In this document: positions 43,924-52,598 of the stretch, one piece after another
Layout of the letters: each line of letters starts with the position of its first letter
Position numbering within the stretch: the stretch's first letter is position 1
Source of the DNA: Methylobacterium sp. Leaf91
GTDB taxonomy: Bacteria > Pseudomonadota > Alphaproteobacteria > Rhizobiales > Beijerinckiaceae
Reading direction: 5' to 3'
DNA: 62,296 bases
NCBI RefSeq assembly: GCF_001422815.1
Contig: NZ_LMMP01000015.1
Coordinates: 1 to 62,296, forward strand
The notes under the pieces: generated by a model
The model's input: only the letters and a program-made list of their open reading frames with translations
The model's database searches: none
What the model was told of the DNA's origin: nothing
Program-made: the position numbers and the translations under genes

Positions 43924-43982
43924 GTAGGAATCATCAGCCCTTATGGCGGTTCGGCTTACGCCCGGCAGAATCCATTGCCAGG
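43924..43982 (-). promoter_or_regulatory. Candidate fluoride riboswitch (crcB motif)
   Basis: Read on the minus strand, the order is GGCAATGGATTCTGCC, then GAACCGCC, TAA, and GGGCTGATGATTCCTAC. This matches the crcB-motif core: 'GGnGAUGGnnUUCnCC', 'AACCGCC' and 'CUGAUGAnnCCUAC'. The 5' GGATT can pair with the 3' ATTCC with one mismatch. It ends about 30 nt before the CLC-F start codon, so translational control of the ribosome-binding site is likely. The assignment is by eye from consensus; no covariance search was done. Confidence 0.8.
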
Positions 43983-44110
43983 GCCTTCGTGTCCCGTGGC
44001 CGGCAGCGCGTCAAGCCGGGGCGGCTCCCCGTACCCAACGATGCGCAGCCCATCACCGCCGCCCCGGTTTCGGCATCGACGCTGGTGGGCGACCCTCGCC
44101 GTCGCGACGT

Positions 44111-45679
44111 TCAGCGACCGGCGGCCACAGCGCGGGTGGACGATCCGGTGAAGCGCGCGGCGGTGAGGTCGTCGCCGGGGCTACGTCCCGAGAAACGGCT
44201 GCGCACGCCGCTTTCCGCCTGAGCGACGAAGCCGGCCGGCGCGGCATCGGTGCGAGCACGCGACGGGGCGACATGAACGGGCGAGGCGCGGCTAGCCGGC
44301 GCGGTCGAAGCGGCGGCCACCTCGAACAGGGCGCGCAATTGCGTCTTCGCGTCGGCATCGGCCGGCACGGGCCGGGCCAGGCGGGCGGGTGCGGCAGGAA
44401 CGGTCGGCGTCGCGGCCATCCCGGTGGGGCCGAGGCTCGCCACCTGGATGGAAGGCCGCGGCGGCGGCAGAGGCATGGTGAGCGCAGCGGTGACGGCGGC
44501 GAGTTCCGAGGGCCGGCGTGGCGGCAGCGGCACGTCGATCAGGCTCGATTCTGCATCGGCGGCAGCGGTCGGTTTGGCGACCTCCTGGGTGAGGAGGCTC
44601 TGCGCATCGCGTTCGTCACGGCGCAGAAGAGCACCTTTGAGGGCATCGGACGCGGCCGGGGCGGCGTAAGCCAGAGCCTCGGGCGTGCCGGACTGGTCGT
44701 CCGGATCGGCACTGGCCACGAGAACGGTGGGCTTTGCCCGAGCCCTGGCCGGAGCTTCGGGCGGCGGCGCAGGGGTCTTGGAGCCGCCACCGAAGAGGCT
44801 GGCGAAGAAGCCCTTGATGCTCGGGCCGTCATCCTCCTCCACCGTCGCGACCTGGGTCACGCCGAGCACGGTGCCGCCACGGGCCAGCACTTCGGCACGG
44901 GCAAGCTCGTAACCCGGCAGGGGCCGGTTGTCGGCGGGCAGGTGCACGGTCTTGCCGTCGGGGAACAGGCGCGCCAGCTGGTCATGGCTCATGCGCGGCC
45001 AGGAACGGACCGACCCGACATCGAGATGGACGAAGGGCGAGCCGGCATGGGGATACCAGCCGACACCGCCGCGCTGCATCCGCATACCCACCGCACGAAG
45101 CTGGTCGATGGAGACATCCGGCAGGTAGAAATCCATCGCCTTGCCGAGCATGTGCTGGCTGAACTCGGCCACGGCGCGCGACCGGCGGCGCAGCATGGCG
45201 TTGGTGCCCGGTGACCGATAGGCCGAGACCACGGTGATCGGCTCCTGCGAGCCTACCGACCGGTAGGCCTCCCACACCGTGTCGAACAGGCGCGGGTCCA
45301 TCTTGGTGGGCTCGTCCATGCGCCAGTCGCGCAGCATCCAGTTGAGCTGTTCCAGCGCGGCCCGGTCGTAGCGTCCGTCACGTTTAAACGTGATCGTGGC
45401 GCTTTCTTTCGTATGGGTATGGTAGATCGAGAGGGTGCGGGTATCGCCATTGGCGACCGCATCCTGCGTCCCCCGCGTGCCCGCGCCGAGCGCCAGGGCG
45501 ATGCCCGATGCCACGATGATCGCGCGGCGTAGGCGAGGGCGGGAAGAGGCGTTGCGAAGATAGACGAGCAGGCGCGAGGCAGGCTGGGTGGATCGATCGG
45601 CCGGCTGGGCCTCTTCTCGTAGCGAACTGCCCACGATCGTCCTCACCTCTGCCAGACCGCGCGTTGTCGCGCGGATCAT
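44111..45679 (-). CDS. DUF882 (YcbK/peptidase M15-like) cell-wall protein
   Basis: 522 residues. Membrane or signal segment (RRAIIVASGIALALGAGTRG), then the DUF882 domain: LSIYHTHTKESATITFKRDG, LNWMLRDWRMDEPTKMDP, VSAYRSPGTNAMLRRRS, SQHMLGKAMDFYLPDV and GGVGWYPHAGSPFVHLDVG, with His/Asp/His zinc ligands of the M15/VanY-like fold. The C-terminal 250 residues are Pro/Ala-rich and low-complexity. Likely a periplasmic peptidoglycan-processing enzyme anchored to the inner membrane. The L,D-transpeptidase gene lies upstream on the same strand, 188 nt away. Confidence 0.87.
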   Translation of the reverse strand: MIRATTRGLAEVRTIVGSSLREEAQPADRSTQPASRLLVYLRNASSRPRLRRAIIVASGIALALGAGTRGTQDAVANGDTRTLSIYHTHTKESATITFKRDGRYDRAALEQLNWMLRDWRMDEPTKMDPRLFDTVWEAYRSVGSQEPITVVSAYRSPGTNAMLRRRSRAVAEFSQHMLGKAMDFYLPDVSIDQLRAVGMRMQRGGVGWYPHAGSPFVHLDVGSVRSWPRMSHDQLARLFPDGKTVHLPADNRPLPGYELARAEVLARGGTVLGVTQVATVEEDDGPSIKGFFASLFGGGSKTPAPPPEAPARARAKPTVLVASADPDDQSGTPEALAYAAPAASDALKGALLRRDERDAQSLLTQEVAKPTAAADAESSLIDVPLPPRRPSELAAVTAALTMPLPPPRPSIQVASLGPTGMAATPTVPAAPARLARPVPADADAKTQLRALFEVAAASTAPASRASPVHVAPSRARTDAAPAGFVAQAESGVRSRFSGRSPGDDLTAARFTGSSTRAVAAGR

Positions 45680-45775
45680 GGTGAACGCAAGGTTGCCGAA
45701 AACCGTAAATGGACGGTTATCGGGTCCTCAGCCATTCGCCGGTCTCCAAAACGGCTAGGTTTGAACCGTGGCGAA

Positions 45776-45799
45776 ATCGTGCCGGCGCGCCGGCACGAT
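45776..45799. repeat. Perfect 24-bp palindrome between two cell-wall genes
   Basis: ATCGTGCCGGCG followed immediately by its reverse complement CGCCGGCACGAT. It lies about 70 bp after the L,D-transpeptidase stop and about 97 bp before the DUF882 start. It may act as a terminator-type hairpin or a dimeric regulator site; no T-run follows on the minus strand. Confidence 0.65.
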
Positions 45800-45867
45800 C
45801 AAGACGCCGCAAGAGCGGCATCACACATTCTGGCTCGCGTGACATTCACGCAACAAGAGGAGGCGCG

Positions 45868-47976
45868 CTACCACCAGCCGCGGGAGACCGGGGCCGGGGC
45901 AGGGGCTGGGGGGGCTCCCCATGGATCGACGCCTGCAGCCTCGGCGGACCGGGAGGCGCGGACGGGAGCGGCTCCGGCTGACACGGCGGGGCGCGACACC
46001 GTACGACGAGCCTCTGTCGACGGAGCACTCGCACCCGGTGCCGATGGCGCGGGTCGCGCGGCGACCTTGGCCGGAGGCTTTGTGGGTGCCTTGGTCGGAG
46101 CTTTGGCGACGAGCAGGCTTCCCGGCGCGAGGCCGAGCGCGATCTTCATACGCGCGTCGTGGCCGTAGAGATCGGAATAGGTGCGCAAAGCCCCGTGATC
46201 GTCCGCCGCGAGGGTGAAATACGCGAGATGGACCGGCAGCTTCTCCGGCAGGCGGATGGTGCGCTCGCCCTTGCCGATGAGCTTCTTCAAGCGCTCGCTC
46301 GACCAGGCTTCGGGAAGCACCGAATCGGCGAAACGGAAGGGATCGTCCACGCGCACACAACCATGGCTCATCGCCCGCTGGGAGGCGGAGAACAGTGAGC
46401 GGTTGGGGGTGTCGTGCAGGTAGACGGCATGGTTGTTGGGAAACAGGAACTTGATGAAGCCGAGCGCATTCCGCTCGCCCGGCGGCTGGCGCACGGAGAT
46501 GTTGCCGTTGCGATAAACGACCTCGTAGCCGCGACGAGCCGCGTAATTCGGGTCACGGGCCAAGGCGGGCAGGAACTCGTTCTTCAGGATCGAGGGTGGC
46601 ACGTTCCAGGATGGGTTGACGACGGCGTATTCCATCATCCCCGAAAAGACCGGCGTCGGCGTCTCGGTCTTACCGACGATGACGCGGGTCTCGTCGCGCA
46701 CCGACCCATTGCGGATCACACGCAGGCGAAATTCGGGAATGTTGACCAGAACGTAGTCGCGTCCGAGATCGCTCGGCAGCCAGCGCCAGCGCTCCATGTT
46801 GACGAGAACCGTCGATTCCTCGTCGCTCGCGCGTGCAGACGGCTCGGACCGGCCGAGGGCGGCGACGGTCTGTGGCGTGAGCGTGCCGGTGGCCGGCAGA
46901 CCACGGCCCCGCTGAAACTTCGCCACCGCGGCGGACACGGCCCCGTCGAACGCAACTGGCTCGCCCGACGCGGCGTCGAGGGTACCGGCGGTGCGGGTCG
47001 GCAGACCGAAATGTTTGCGCAGGGCAGGGACACGGGGATCGTGCATCCCAACCTTCAGGACCGGTCCGGCGGGAATCGACACGGGCGACGTCGCTATGGG
47101 CGCGCCGTGAAGATTGCGCAGGCTGGCGAGCCGGGCTTTCAAGGCGAGGTAGCCGGCCTGCGCCGGGTTGTAGCCCTGCAGCGCGGCTCCGGCCTGCGGG
47201 CCGGCGCTGGCGACGCGCGCCAGAACCGCATCCGCTCCGGGAATGTCGAGGGTGGGCGTGATCAGGCGCGAGACGGCGGCCAGGTTGACGCGCGCGCCGC
47301 GCGCATCCTTGGCGTAGAGCACGATGGCGGCCGAGAGTTTCAGCTCGATCTCGGCGGTCTGGGCCTCGGTCAATCCCTGTGTGCCGATGACCGGTACCGG
47401 ATAGGCCTGAACGTTGAGACCGTCCTCGGCCGCGAGGGCGAGCCGCGACGCGGCGGCCTTGGCGGCAGCCGTGAAGGCTCCATCGACCACCCAGACCGGC
47501 TTGAAGGCGCCGAGCCCGTAGAAGGCCTGCATCGCCTCCCGATCCTTCGTGCTCAGGCGGGCGAGAAGGGGGGCCGGATCGGCGAGACGAGCGGCCAGGG
47601 CCGCCCCCATCGGATCGGTCGGCACCGGAGCGGCGGCCACCGCGGCGGCGGGCTCGGAGCCCGTTTCAGCCTTCGAGGGTGAATCCTCGACGCTTCTGGT
47701 CTCCGACGCGCCTTCCCGGGGGGCATCGGATGGGACCTGCGCGGAATCTCCCGCCACGGCGGGCTCTGCCGGGTTGGGAGAGGGGGATACGGGCGAGGAG
47801 ATCGCCCCGGTCGCCGCCGTATCGGCCTGTTCCTGATCGGATGAGACCGAGGGCGTGGCGGCGCTCTGCACAACGGACGGAGTCTGGTCGAGCCGAGGCT
47901 CGGCCCTTGCCGCGTAGCCGACACAACCGACCATGAGGGCGGCCAGTGCGACGGAGGCGGAGCGCGAAGCGCCCAT
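45868..47976 (-). CDS. Periplasmic L,D-transpeptidase (YkuD family, YcbB-like)
   Basis: 702 residues from ATG 47976, which has GGGAG 8 nt upstream and places a signal peptide (SVALAALMVGCVGYAARA) at the N-terminus. After a Pro/Ser/Ala-rich linker comes a YcbB-like scaffold domain (LSTKDREAMQAFYGLGAFKP), a peptidoglycan-binding repeat (AVAKFQRGRGLPATGTLTPQ) and the YkuD domain with HDTPNRSLFSASQRAMSHGC, where the Cys of SHGCVRVDDP is the nucleophile. It should form 3-3 crosslinks or attach proteins to peptidoglycan. The tail is Lys/Pro/Ala-rich. DUF882 lies downstream on the same strand. Confidence 0.92.
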   Translation of the reverse strand: MGASRSASVALAALMVGCVGYAARAEPRLDQTPSVVQSAATPSVSSDQEQADTAATGAISSPVSPSPNPAEPAVAGDSAQVPSDAPREGASETRSVEDSPSKAETGSEPAAAVAAAPVPTDPMGAALAARLADPAPLLARLSTKDREAMQAFYGLGAFKPVWVVDGAFTAAAKAAASRLALAAEDGLNVQAYPVPVIGTQGLTEAQTAEIELKLSAAIVLYAKDARGARVNLAAVSRLITPTLDIPGADAVLARVASAGPQAGAALQGYNPAQAGYLALKARLASLRNLHGAPIATSPVSIPAGPVLKVGMHDPRVPALRKHFGLPTRTAGTLDAASGEPVAFDGAVSAAVAKFQRGRGLPATGTLTPQTVAALGRSEPSARASDEESTVLVNMERWRWLPSDLGRDYVLVNIPEFRLRVIRNGSVRDETRVIVGKTETPTPVFSGMMEYAVVNPSWNVPPSILKNEFLPALARDPNYAARRGYEVVYRNGNISVRQPPGERNALGFIKFLFPNNHAVYLHDTPNRSLFSASQRAMSHGCVRVDDPFRFADSVLPEAWSSERLKKLIGKGERTIRLPEKLPVHLAYFTLAADDHGALRTYSDLYGHDARMKIALGLAPGSLLVAKAPTKAPTKPPAKVAARPAPSAPGASAPSTEARRTVSRPAVSAGAAPVRASRSAEAAGVDPWGAPPAPAPAPVSRGWW

Positions 47977-48157
47977 GATGAAACTCCCGGGACCGGCCGT
48001 ATCGGCCGTGTTTGCGGTCAAACAATCGCTGCTTGCGCAACCGCTTGCAACGGCGCGCGGGCAACAGTGGAGGCTTGCCGGGATCTCCCGGCCCGAAACG
48101 CAGTGCCTTGACGCACATCCCGGCCAGACGGGCCGCGACGGAAACGCTGCCTCACTC

Positions 48158-49651
48158 TCAGGCGGCGGCTTCGTCGCTCTTCTCGTCGTCGTCGAGACCG
48201 AGATCCTTCAGCTTGCGATAGAGCGTCGACCGGCCGATGCCGAGGCGCCTCGACACTTCCGACATGCGCCCCCGGTAATATTGCAGAGCGTAGCGGATGA
48301 TCTCCGCCTCCAACTCGTCCATCGGCTTCATCTCGCCGGTCTCCTCGGTGACGAGGGTCATCGCGTGGGGGTCGCGGACTTCGACGCGGACGATTTCGCG
48401 CACCGGCTCGGGCATGCCGGCCTGAACCATGGGCTGGACCGGGGCGGCCGGAATGCGCACGTCGAACCCTTCCACCTGCGCGGCGATCTGCGGGAACTCG
48501 GACACGGTGAGCTCGTCGCTATCGGCGAGCACCACGGCGCGGAACAGGGCGTTCTCGAGCTGGCGGACATTGCCGGGCCACCCGTAGCGGCAGAGCAGCG
48601 ACATGGCCTCCGGCGTGATCGCACGGACGCGCTTTCCTTCCTCGGCCGCGAAGCGCGCACAGAACGAGCGCACCAGGTCCGGGATGTCCTCGCGGCGCGC
48701 CCGGAGCGGGGGCAGGGTCATCGGGAAAACGTTGAGGCGGTAATACAGGTCCTCGCGGAAGCGACCCTGCTTGACGAGGTCGAGGAGCGAACGGTTCGTG
48801 GCCGAGATCAGCCGGATGTCGATCCGAACGCTGCGCTTGGCGCCCACCGGATCGACTTCGCCCTCCTGCAGCGCGCGCAGGAGCTTCACCTGGGCATCGA
48901 GCGGCAACTCGCCGATCTCGTCGAGGAACAGCGTTCCGCCCGAGGCTTCGACGAACTTGCCCATATGACGCTCGGTCGCGCCCGTGAACGCGCCCTTCTC
49001 ATGCCCGAACAGGGTCGATTCCACGAGATTGTCGGGGATCGCCCCGCAATTGACTGTGACGAAAGCCTTGCCGCGCCGATCGCCCGAACCCTGGATCGCA
49101 CGCGCCAGCACTTCCTTCCCGACGCCGGACTCGCCCTCGATGAGGACCGGGATGTTGGACTTGGCCGAACGCTCGGCCAGCCGGATCACACGCTCCATGT
49201 CGGGACTGCGCGAGGACAGGTCCTTGAAGGTGAGCGAGCCGGAGGCGCGCCGCCGCATGCGACGCACCTCTTCTTCCAGCTGATCGACCTTGAGCGCGTT
49301 CTTGATCGACACCTGAAGCCGCTCGGCACCGGCCGGCTTCACCACGAAATCGGTGGCGCCGGCCCGCATGGCGTTGACGACGGCGTCGATGGAGCCGTTG
49401 GACGTCTGGACGATGACGGGCGTGTCGAGGCCCGATTGGCGCATCTGGGCCATGACGGCGAGACCGTCGAGCCCGCCTGGCATCACCAGATCGAGGAGCA
49501 CGACGTCGATAGGCTCGCCGGACCGCAACACGGACAGCCCGTCCTCACCGCTCTCGGCGACCTTCACTTCGAAACCGAGGCGACGCACCATCGCTTCGGC
49601 GAGCCGGCGCTGGACGGGATCGTCGTCGACGATGAGGACCGTTGTCGACAT
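48158..49651 (-). CDS. Sigma-54-dependent response regulator (NtrC family), orphan
   Basis: 497 residues. Receiver domain (about 1-120): acidic pocket VDDD at 8-11, phosphorylation site Asp54 in VVLLDLVMPGG, Lys in FVVKPAGAE. AAA+ domain: Walker A EGESGVGKE, sigma-54 loop FGHEKGAFTGATERHMG (GAFTGA), GGTLFLDEIGELPLD, R-finger region REDLYYRLNVFP. C-terminal Fis-type helix-turn-helix: RGRMSEVSRRLGIGRSTLYR. It activates sigma-54 promoters after phosphorylation. No histidine kinase gene adjoins, so the cognate kinase is elsewhere. It is divergent from the oligoendopeptidase gene. Confidence 0.94.
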   Translation of the reverse strand: MSTTVLIVDDDPVQRRLAEAMVRRLGFEVKVAESGEDGLSVLRSGEPIDVVLLDLVMPGGLDGLAVMAQMRQSGLDTPVIVQTSNGSIDAVVNAMRAGATDFVVKPAGAERLQVSIKNALKVDQLEEEVRRMRRRASGSLTFKDLSSRSPDMERVIRLAERSAKSNIPVLIEGESGVGKEVLARAIQGSGDRRGKAFVTVNCGAIPDNLVESTLFGHEKGAFTGATERHMGKFVEASGGTLFLDEIGELPLDAQVKLLRALQEGEVDPVGAKRSVRIDIRLISATNRSLLDLVKQGRFREDLYYRLNVFPMTLPPLRARREDIPDLVRSFCARFAAEEGKRVRAITPEAMSLLCRYGWPGNVRQLENALFRAVVLADSDELTVSEFPQIAAQVEGFDVRIPAAPVQPMVQAGMPEPVREIVRVEVRDPHAMTLVTEETGEMKPMDELEAEIIRYALQYYRGRMSEVSRRLGIGRSTLYRKLKDLGLDDDEKSDEAAA

Positions 49652-49943
49652 GCGGAAAGCCTCGACCGTGTGCTGTGAAAGGTGATCGCCCCCAGGATAT
49701 CGCCCTGCGAACCAGCCACCGGTGTTTCGTTTCGATCCGTAGGGTGAGCGAAGAGCGTAAAGCTGTGCTTAACGACGATCCCACTTTCTTTCCTGATGGT
49801 CCACTCCTCGGGCGGGTTGGGCCGGCGGAGGCTCTGCCGGAGATTCGTTGCGGCGGAATGCACCGACTCGGTTGATCACGCGGCCCTGGCGCTCGATATC
49901 AACCCCGACGGCGCGGGAACGCCGCTTCAGGATCAAAGTCACC

Positions 49944-51833
49944 ATGTCGAGCCGAGCCGTCGTTCATGCCAGCCTGCCCAGCGCCGCCCGGATGCCGGCC
50001 GGCCAACGATCGGAAGGGACCAACGTCGCGAGGGCTGCCGCTCTTGCTCTCGACCTCGGCTCGCTTCCCGAATGGGATCTGAGCGACCTCTATTCCGGAA
50101 TCGATTCGCCGGACTTCCGTAGCGACATCGCGCGGGCGGAGCGCGAATGCAGCGATTTCTCGGAGCGCTGGAGCGGCGTCATCGCCGAGATCGCCGCGGG
50201 GCCCGATGCGTCCTCGCGGCTCGCCGAGGCGGTAGCCGCCTATGAGGCGATCGAGGACCGGCTCGGCCGCCTGATGTCATTCGCCGGCCTCGTCTATTCG
50301 GGCGACACCACGGACGAGCGGCGCCAGAAGTTCTACGGTGACACTCAGGAACGCCTGACCACGGCCTCGGGCCACCTCCTGTTCTTCGCCCTGGAGATCA
50401 ACCGCGTCGACGACGCCCTGATGGACGCCGCCATGGCGGAAGGCCCCCTGGCGCATTACCGCCCCTGGGTCGAGGATCTGCGCCGCGAGAAGCCGTTCCA
50501 ACTCGACGACCGCACCGAGAAGCTGTTTCTCGAGAAGTCGGTGACCGGACGTTCTGCCTGGAACCGGCTGTTCGATGGCACGATCGCCTCCCTGCGCTTC
50601 CCCCTCCAGGGCGAGATGTTCACCCTGGAGCCGACGCTCAACAAGCTGCAGGACCCGGACGGGGCGGTGCGGAAGGAGGCGGCCGGAGCCCTGGGCGACG
50701 TGTTCCGCGCCAATCTGCGGACCTTCGCCCTCATCACCAACACCCTGGCCAAGGACAAGGAGATTTCCGACCGCTGGCGCGGGTTCAAGGATGTGGCCGA
50801 CGACCGCCACCTGTCGAACCGGGTCGAACCCGAGGTGGTGGCGGCCATGGTAGACGCCGTGCAGGCGGCCTATCCACGCCTCTCGCACCGCTATTACAAG
50901 CTGAAGGCGAAGTGGTTCGGCGTCGACGTCCTGCCCTATTGGGACCGCAACGCACCGCTGCCGCGAGTGGAGCAGCGCACGATTCCCTGGGCCGAAGCGC
51001 GCGACATGGTGCTCGACGCCTACGGGGCCTTCTCACCGCGCATGGCAGACATCGCCAAGACCTTCTTCGACCGCCGCTGGATCGATGCGCCGACACGTCC
51101 GGGCAAGGCACCGGGCGCGTTCGCTCATCCCACAGTGCCCTCGGCGCATCCCTATGTGCTGGTGAATTACCAGGGCAAGCCGCGGGACGTGATGACCCTC
51201 GCGCACGAACTCGGCCACGGGGTGCATCAGGTTCTGGCCTCGCGCAACGGGGCGCTGATGGCACCGACGCCGCTGACGCTGGCCGAGACCGCGAGCGTGT
51301 TCGGCGAGATGCTGACGTTCCGGCGCCTGCTCGCCTCCACGACCGACACGGTCCAGCGCAGGGCCATGCTGGCGGCCAAGGTCGAGGACATGATCAACAC
51401 GGTCGTGCGCCAGATCGCGTTCTATCTCTTCGAGCGGAAGGTCCATCTCGCCCGCGCCGAGGGAGAACTCACGGCCGAGCAGATCAACGGCCTCTGGATG
51501 TCGGTGCAGGCCGAGAGCTTCGGCCCGGCGATCTCACTCGATGCGGGCTACGAGCCGTTCTGGGCGTATATTCCACACTTCATCCACTCGCCGTTCTACG
51601 TCTACGCCTACGCGTTCGGCGATTGCCTCGTGAACTCGCTCTACGGCGTCTACGCCAATGCGGAGGAAGGCTTCGTCGACCGCTACTTCGCGCTGCTCTC
51701 TGCCGGTGGGTCGAAGCCCTACGGTGAGCTCCTGGCCCCCTTCGGCCTCAACGCCAGCGACCCCGCCTTCTGGCAGATCGGCCTCAACATGATCGAGGGG
51801 ATGATCGTGGAGTTGGAAGCGATGGAGGGATAG
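49944..51833 (+). CDS. pepF: Oligoendopeptidase F (M3 metallopeptidase)
   Basis: 629 residues from ATG 49944. Zinc site MTLAHELGHGVHQVLA (HExGH; third ligand Glu expected in ETASVFGEMLTF). Other M3B features: WDLSDLYSGIDSPDF at the N-terminus, YYKLKAKWFGVDVLPYWDRNAPL and PFYVYAYAFGDCLVNSLY near the C-terminus. It is a cytosolic peptidase cleaving short peptides. Its frame extends upstream to 49848, but that part is not family-like. The 290-bp space to the divergent NtrC-type gene must contain both promoters. Confidence 0.93.
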   Translation: MSSRAVVHASLPSAARMPAGQRSEGTNVARAAALALDLGSLPEWDLSDLYSGIDSPDFRSDIARAERECSDFSERWSGVIAEIAAGPDASSRLAEAVAAYEAIEDRLGRLMSFAGLVYSGDTTDERRQKFYGDTQERLTTASGHLLFFALEINRVDDALMDAAMAEGPLAHYRPWVEDLRREKPFQLDDRTEKLFLEKSVTGRSAWNRLFDGTIASLRFPLQGEMFTLEPTLNKLQDPDGAVRKEAAGALGDVFRANLRTFALITNTLAKDKEISDRWRGFKDVADDRHLSNRVEPEVVAAMVDAVQAAYPRLSHRYYKLKAKWFGVDVLPYWDRNAPLPRVEQRTIPWAEARDMVLDAYGAFSPRMADIAKTFFDRRWIDAPTRPGKAPGAFAHPTVPSAHPYVLVNYQGKPRDVMTLAHELGHGVHQVLASRNGALMAPTPLTLAETASVFGEMLTFRRLLASTTDTVQRRAMLAAKVEDMINTVVRQIAFYLFERKVHLARAEGELTAEQINGLWMSVQAESFGPAISLDAGYEPFWAYIPHFIHSPFYVYAYAFGDCLVNSLYGVYANAEEGFVDRYFALLSAGGSKPYGELLAPFGLNASDPAFWQIGLNMIEGMIVELEAMEG

Positions 51834-51850
51834 GGGCCTTTGCGCTGCGG

Positions 51851-51883
51851 TCTTTCCGTTGTACAGAACGTACAACGGAAAGA
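51851..51883. promoter_or_regulatory. Perfect inverted repeat, probable toxin-antitoxin operator
   Basis: TCTTTCCGTTGTAC - AGAAC - GTACAACGGAAAGA: 14-bp arms with no mismatch and a 5-nt centre, ending 9 nt before the AbrB-type antitoxin ATG and covering its GGAAAGA ribosome-binding site. AbrB/MazE antitoxins bind such palindromes to repress their own operon. It could alternatively act as a terminator hairpin for the pepF transcript. Confidence 0.75.
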
Positions 51884-51892
51884 TGAATTGCC

Positions 51893-52117
51893 ATGAAGCT
51901 CGAAGTAAAAAAGATCGGAAATTCCACTGGGCTCATCCTGCCACGGGAATTGATCACCAAGCTCAATCTGCGGCAGGGCCAGTGGCTCCACATCACCGAG
52001 ATGCCCGATGGTGGAGTGCGGCTGACCCCTTACGATCCTGATTTCGACAAGGCGATGGCGATCGTCGACGACATCATGGAGGAGTATAAGGATACCTTGC
52101 GGGCGCTGGCGCAGTGA
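51893..52117 (+). CDS. AbrB/MazE-type antitoxin
   Basis: 74 residues. N-terminal SpoVT/AbrB swapped-hairpin DNA-binding domain: MKLEVKKIGNSTGLILPREL followed by KLNLRQGQWLHITEMPDGG. The acidic C-terminus (FDKAMAIVDDIMEEYKDTLR) is the expected toxin-binding tail. GGAAAGA precedes ATG 51893. Its stop overlaps the toxin GTG (GTGA), so toxin translation depends on antitoxin translation. Confidence 0.92.
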   Translation: MKLEVKKIGNSTGLILPRELITKLNLRQGQWLHITEMPDGGVRLTPYDPDFDKAMAIVDDIMEEYKDTLRALAQ

Positions 52118-52500
52118 CCGAGCCCCGTTGGTTGACCTCTGAAGAGGTCAAAGTCGCCCACGAGCGCCAGCTCGTCCGGTTTGGTGGTCCTCCTGGTCTC
52201 AGAGACGAGAACGCACTCGAATCCGCTTTGGCGCGGCCTGTGAATCGCTGGCGGTACGAAGACGGCGATTTAGCGATACTGGCTGCGGCCTATGCATTCG
52301 GTCTCGCGCGCAATCATGCCTTCATCGATGGCAACAAGCGCATCGCCTTCGTGGCGATGACATTGTTCCTACGGCTCAACCACGTTGCTTTCCGCCCGGA
52401 TCAGGCCGAGGCGACTCGAATGATTTTCGGTCTCGCCGCGAGCGAGATCGACGAGGACGGCCTCACGCGTTGGATCCGCGACAACTGGCCAACGGCGTAG
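52114..52500 (+). CDS. Doc-type toxin (Fic/DOC family, death-on-curing)
   Basis: 128 residues from GTG 52114. The Fic/Doc active-site motif is NHAFIDGNKRIAFVAM (HxFxDGNKR), with the catalytic His. The N-terminus RWLTSEEVKVAHERQLVRFG and GLRDENALESALARPVNRW are typical of Doc. Doc enzymes phosphorylate elongation factor Tu and stop translation. The partner is an AbrB-type protein rather than Phd, a known alternative pairing. The 4-nt overlap marks an operon. Confidence 0.93.
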   Translation: MTEPRWLTSEEVKVAHERQLVRFGGPPGLRDENALESALARPVNRWRYEDGDLAILAAAYAFGLARNHAFIDGNKRIAFVAMTLFLRLNHVAFRPDQAEATRMIFGLAASEIDEDGLTRWIRDNWPTA

Positions 52501-52598
52501 CCCCTTCCGCGACGCAAGTTCCGCGACCCATGGGCCCATGGCCCTGGTACCCTTGGGGAAGGAGCCTATCTCGTGGTGACACTCCTTCGTCGCGCAGA

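Noticed and set aside
42538..44151. 537-codon plus-strand ORF opposite the CLC-F gene
   Set aside because: Low-complexity Arg/Asp/Glu-rich shadow of membrane-protein codons; also runs through the riboswitch.
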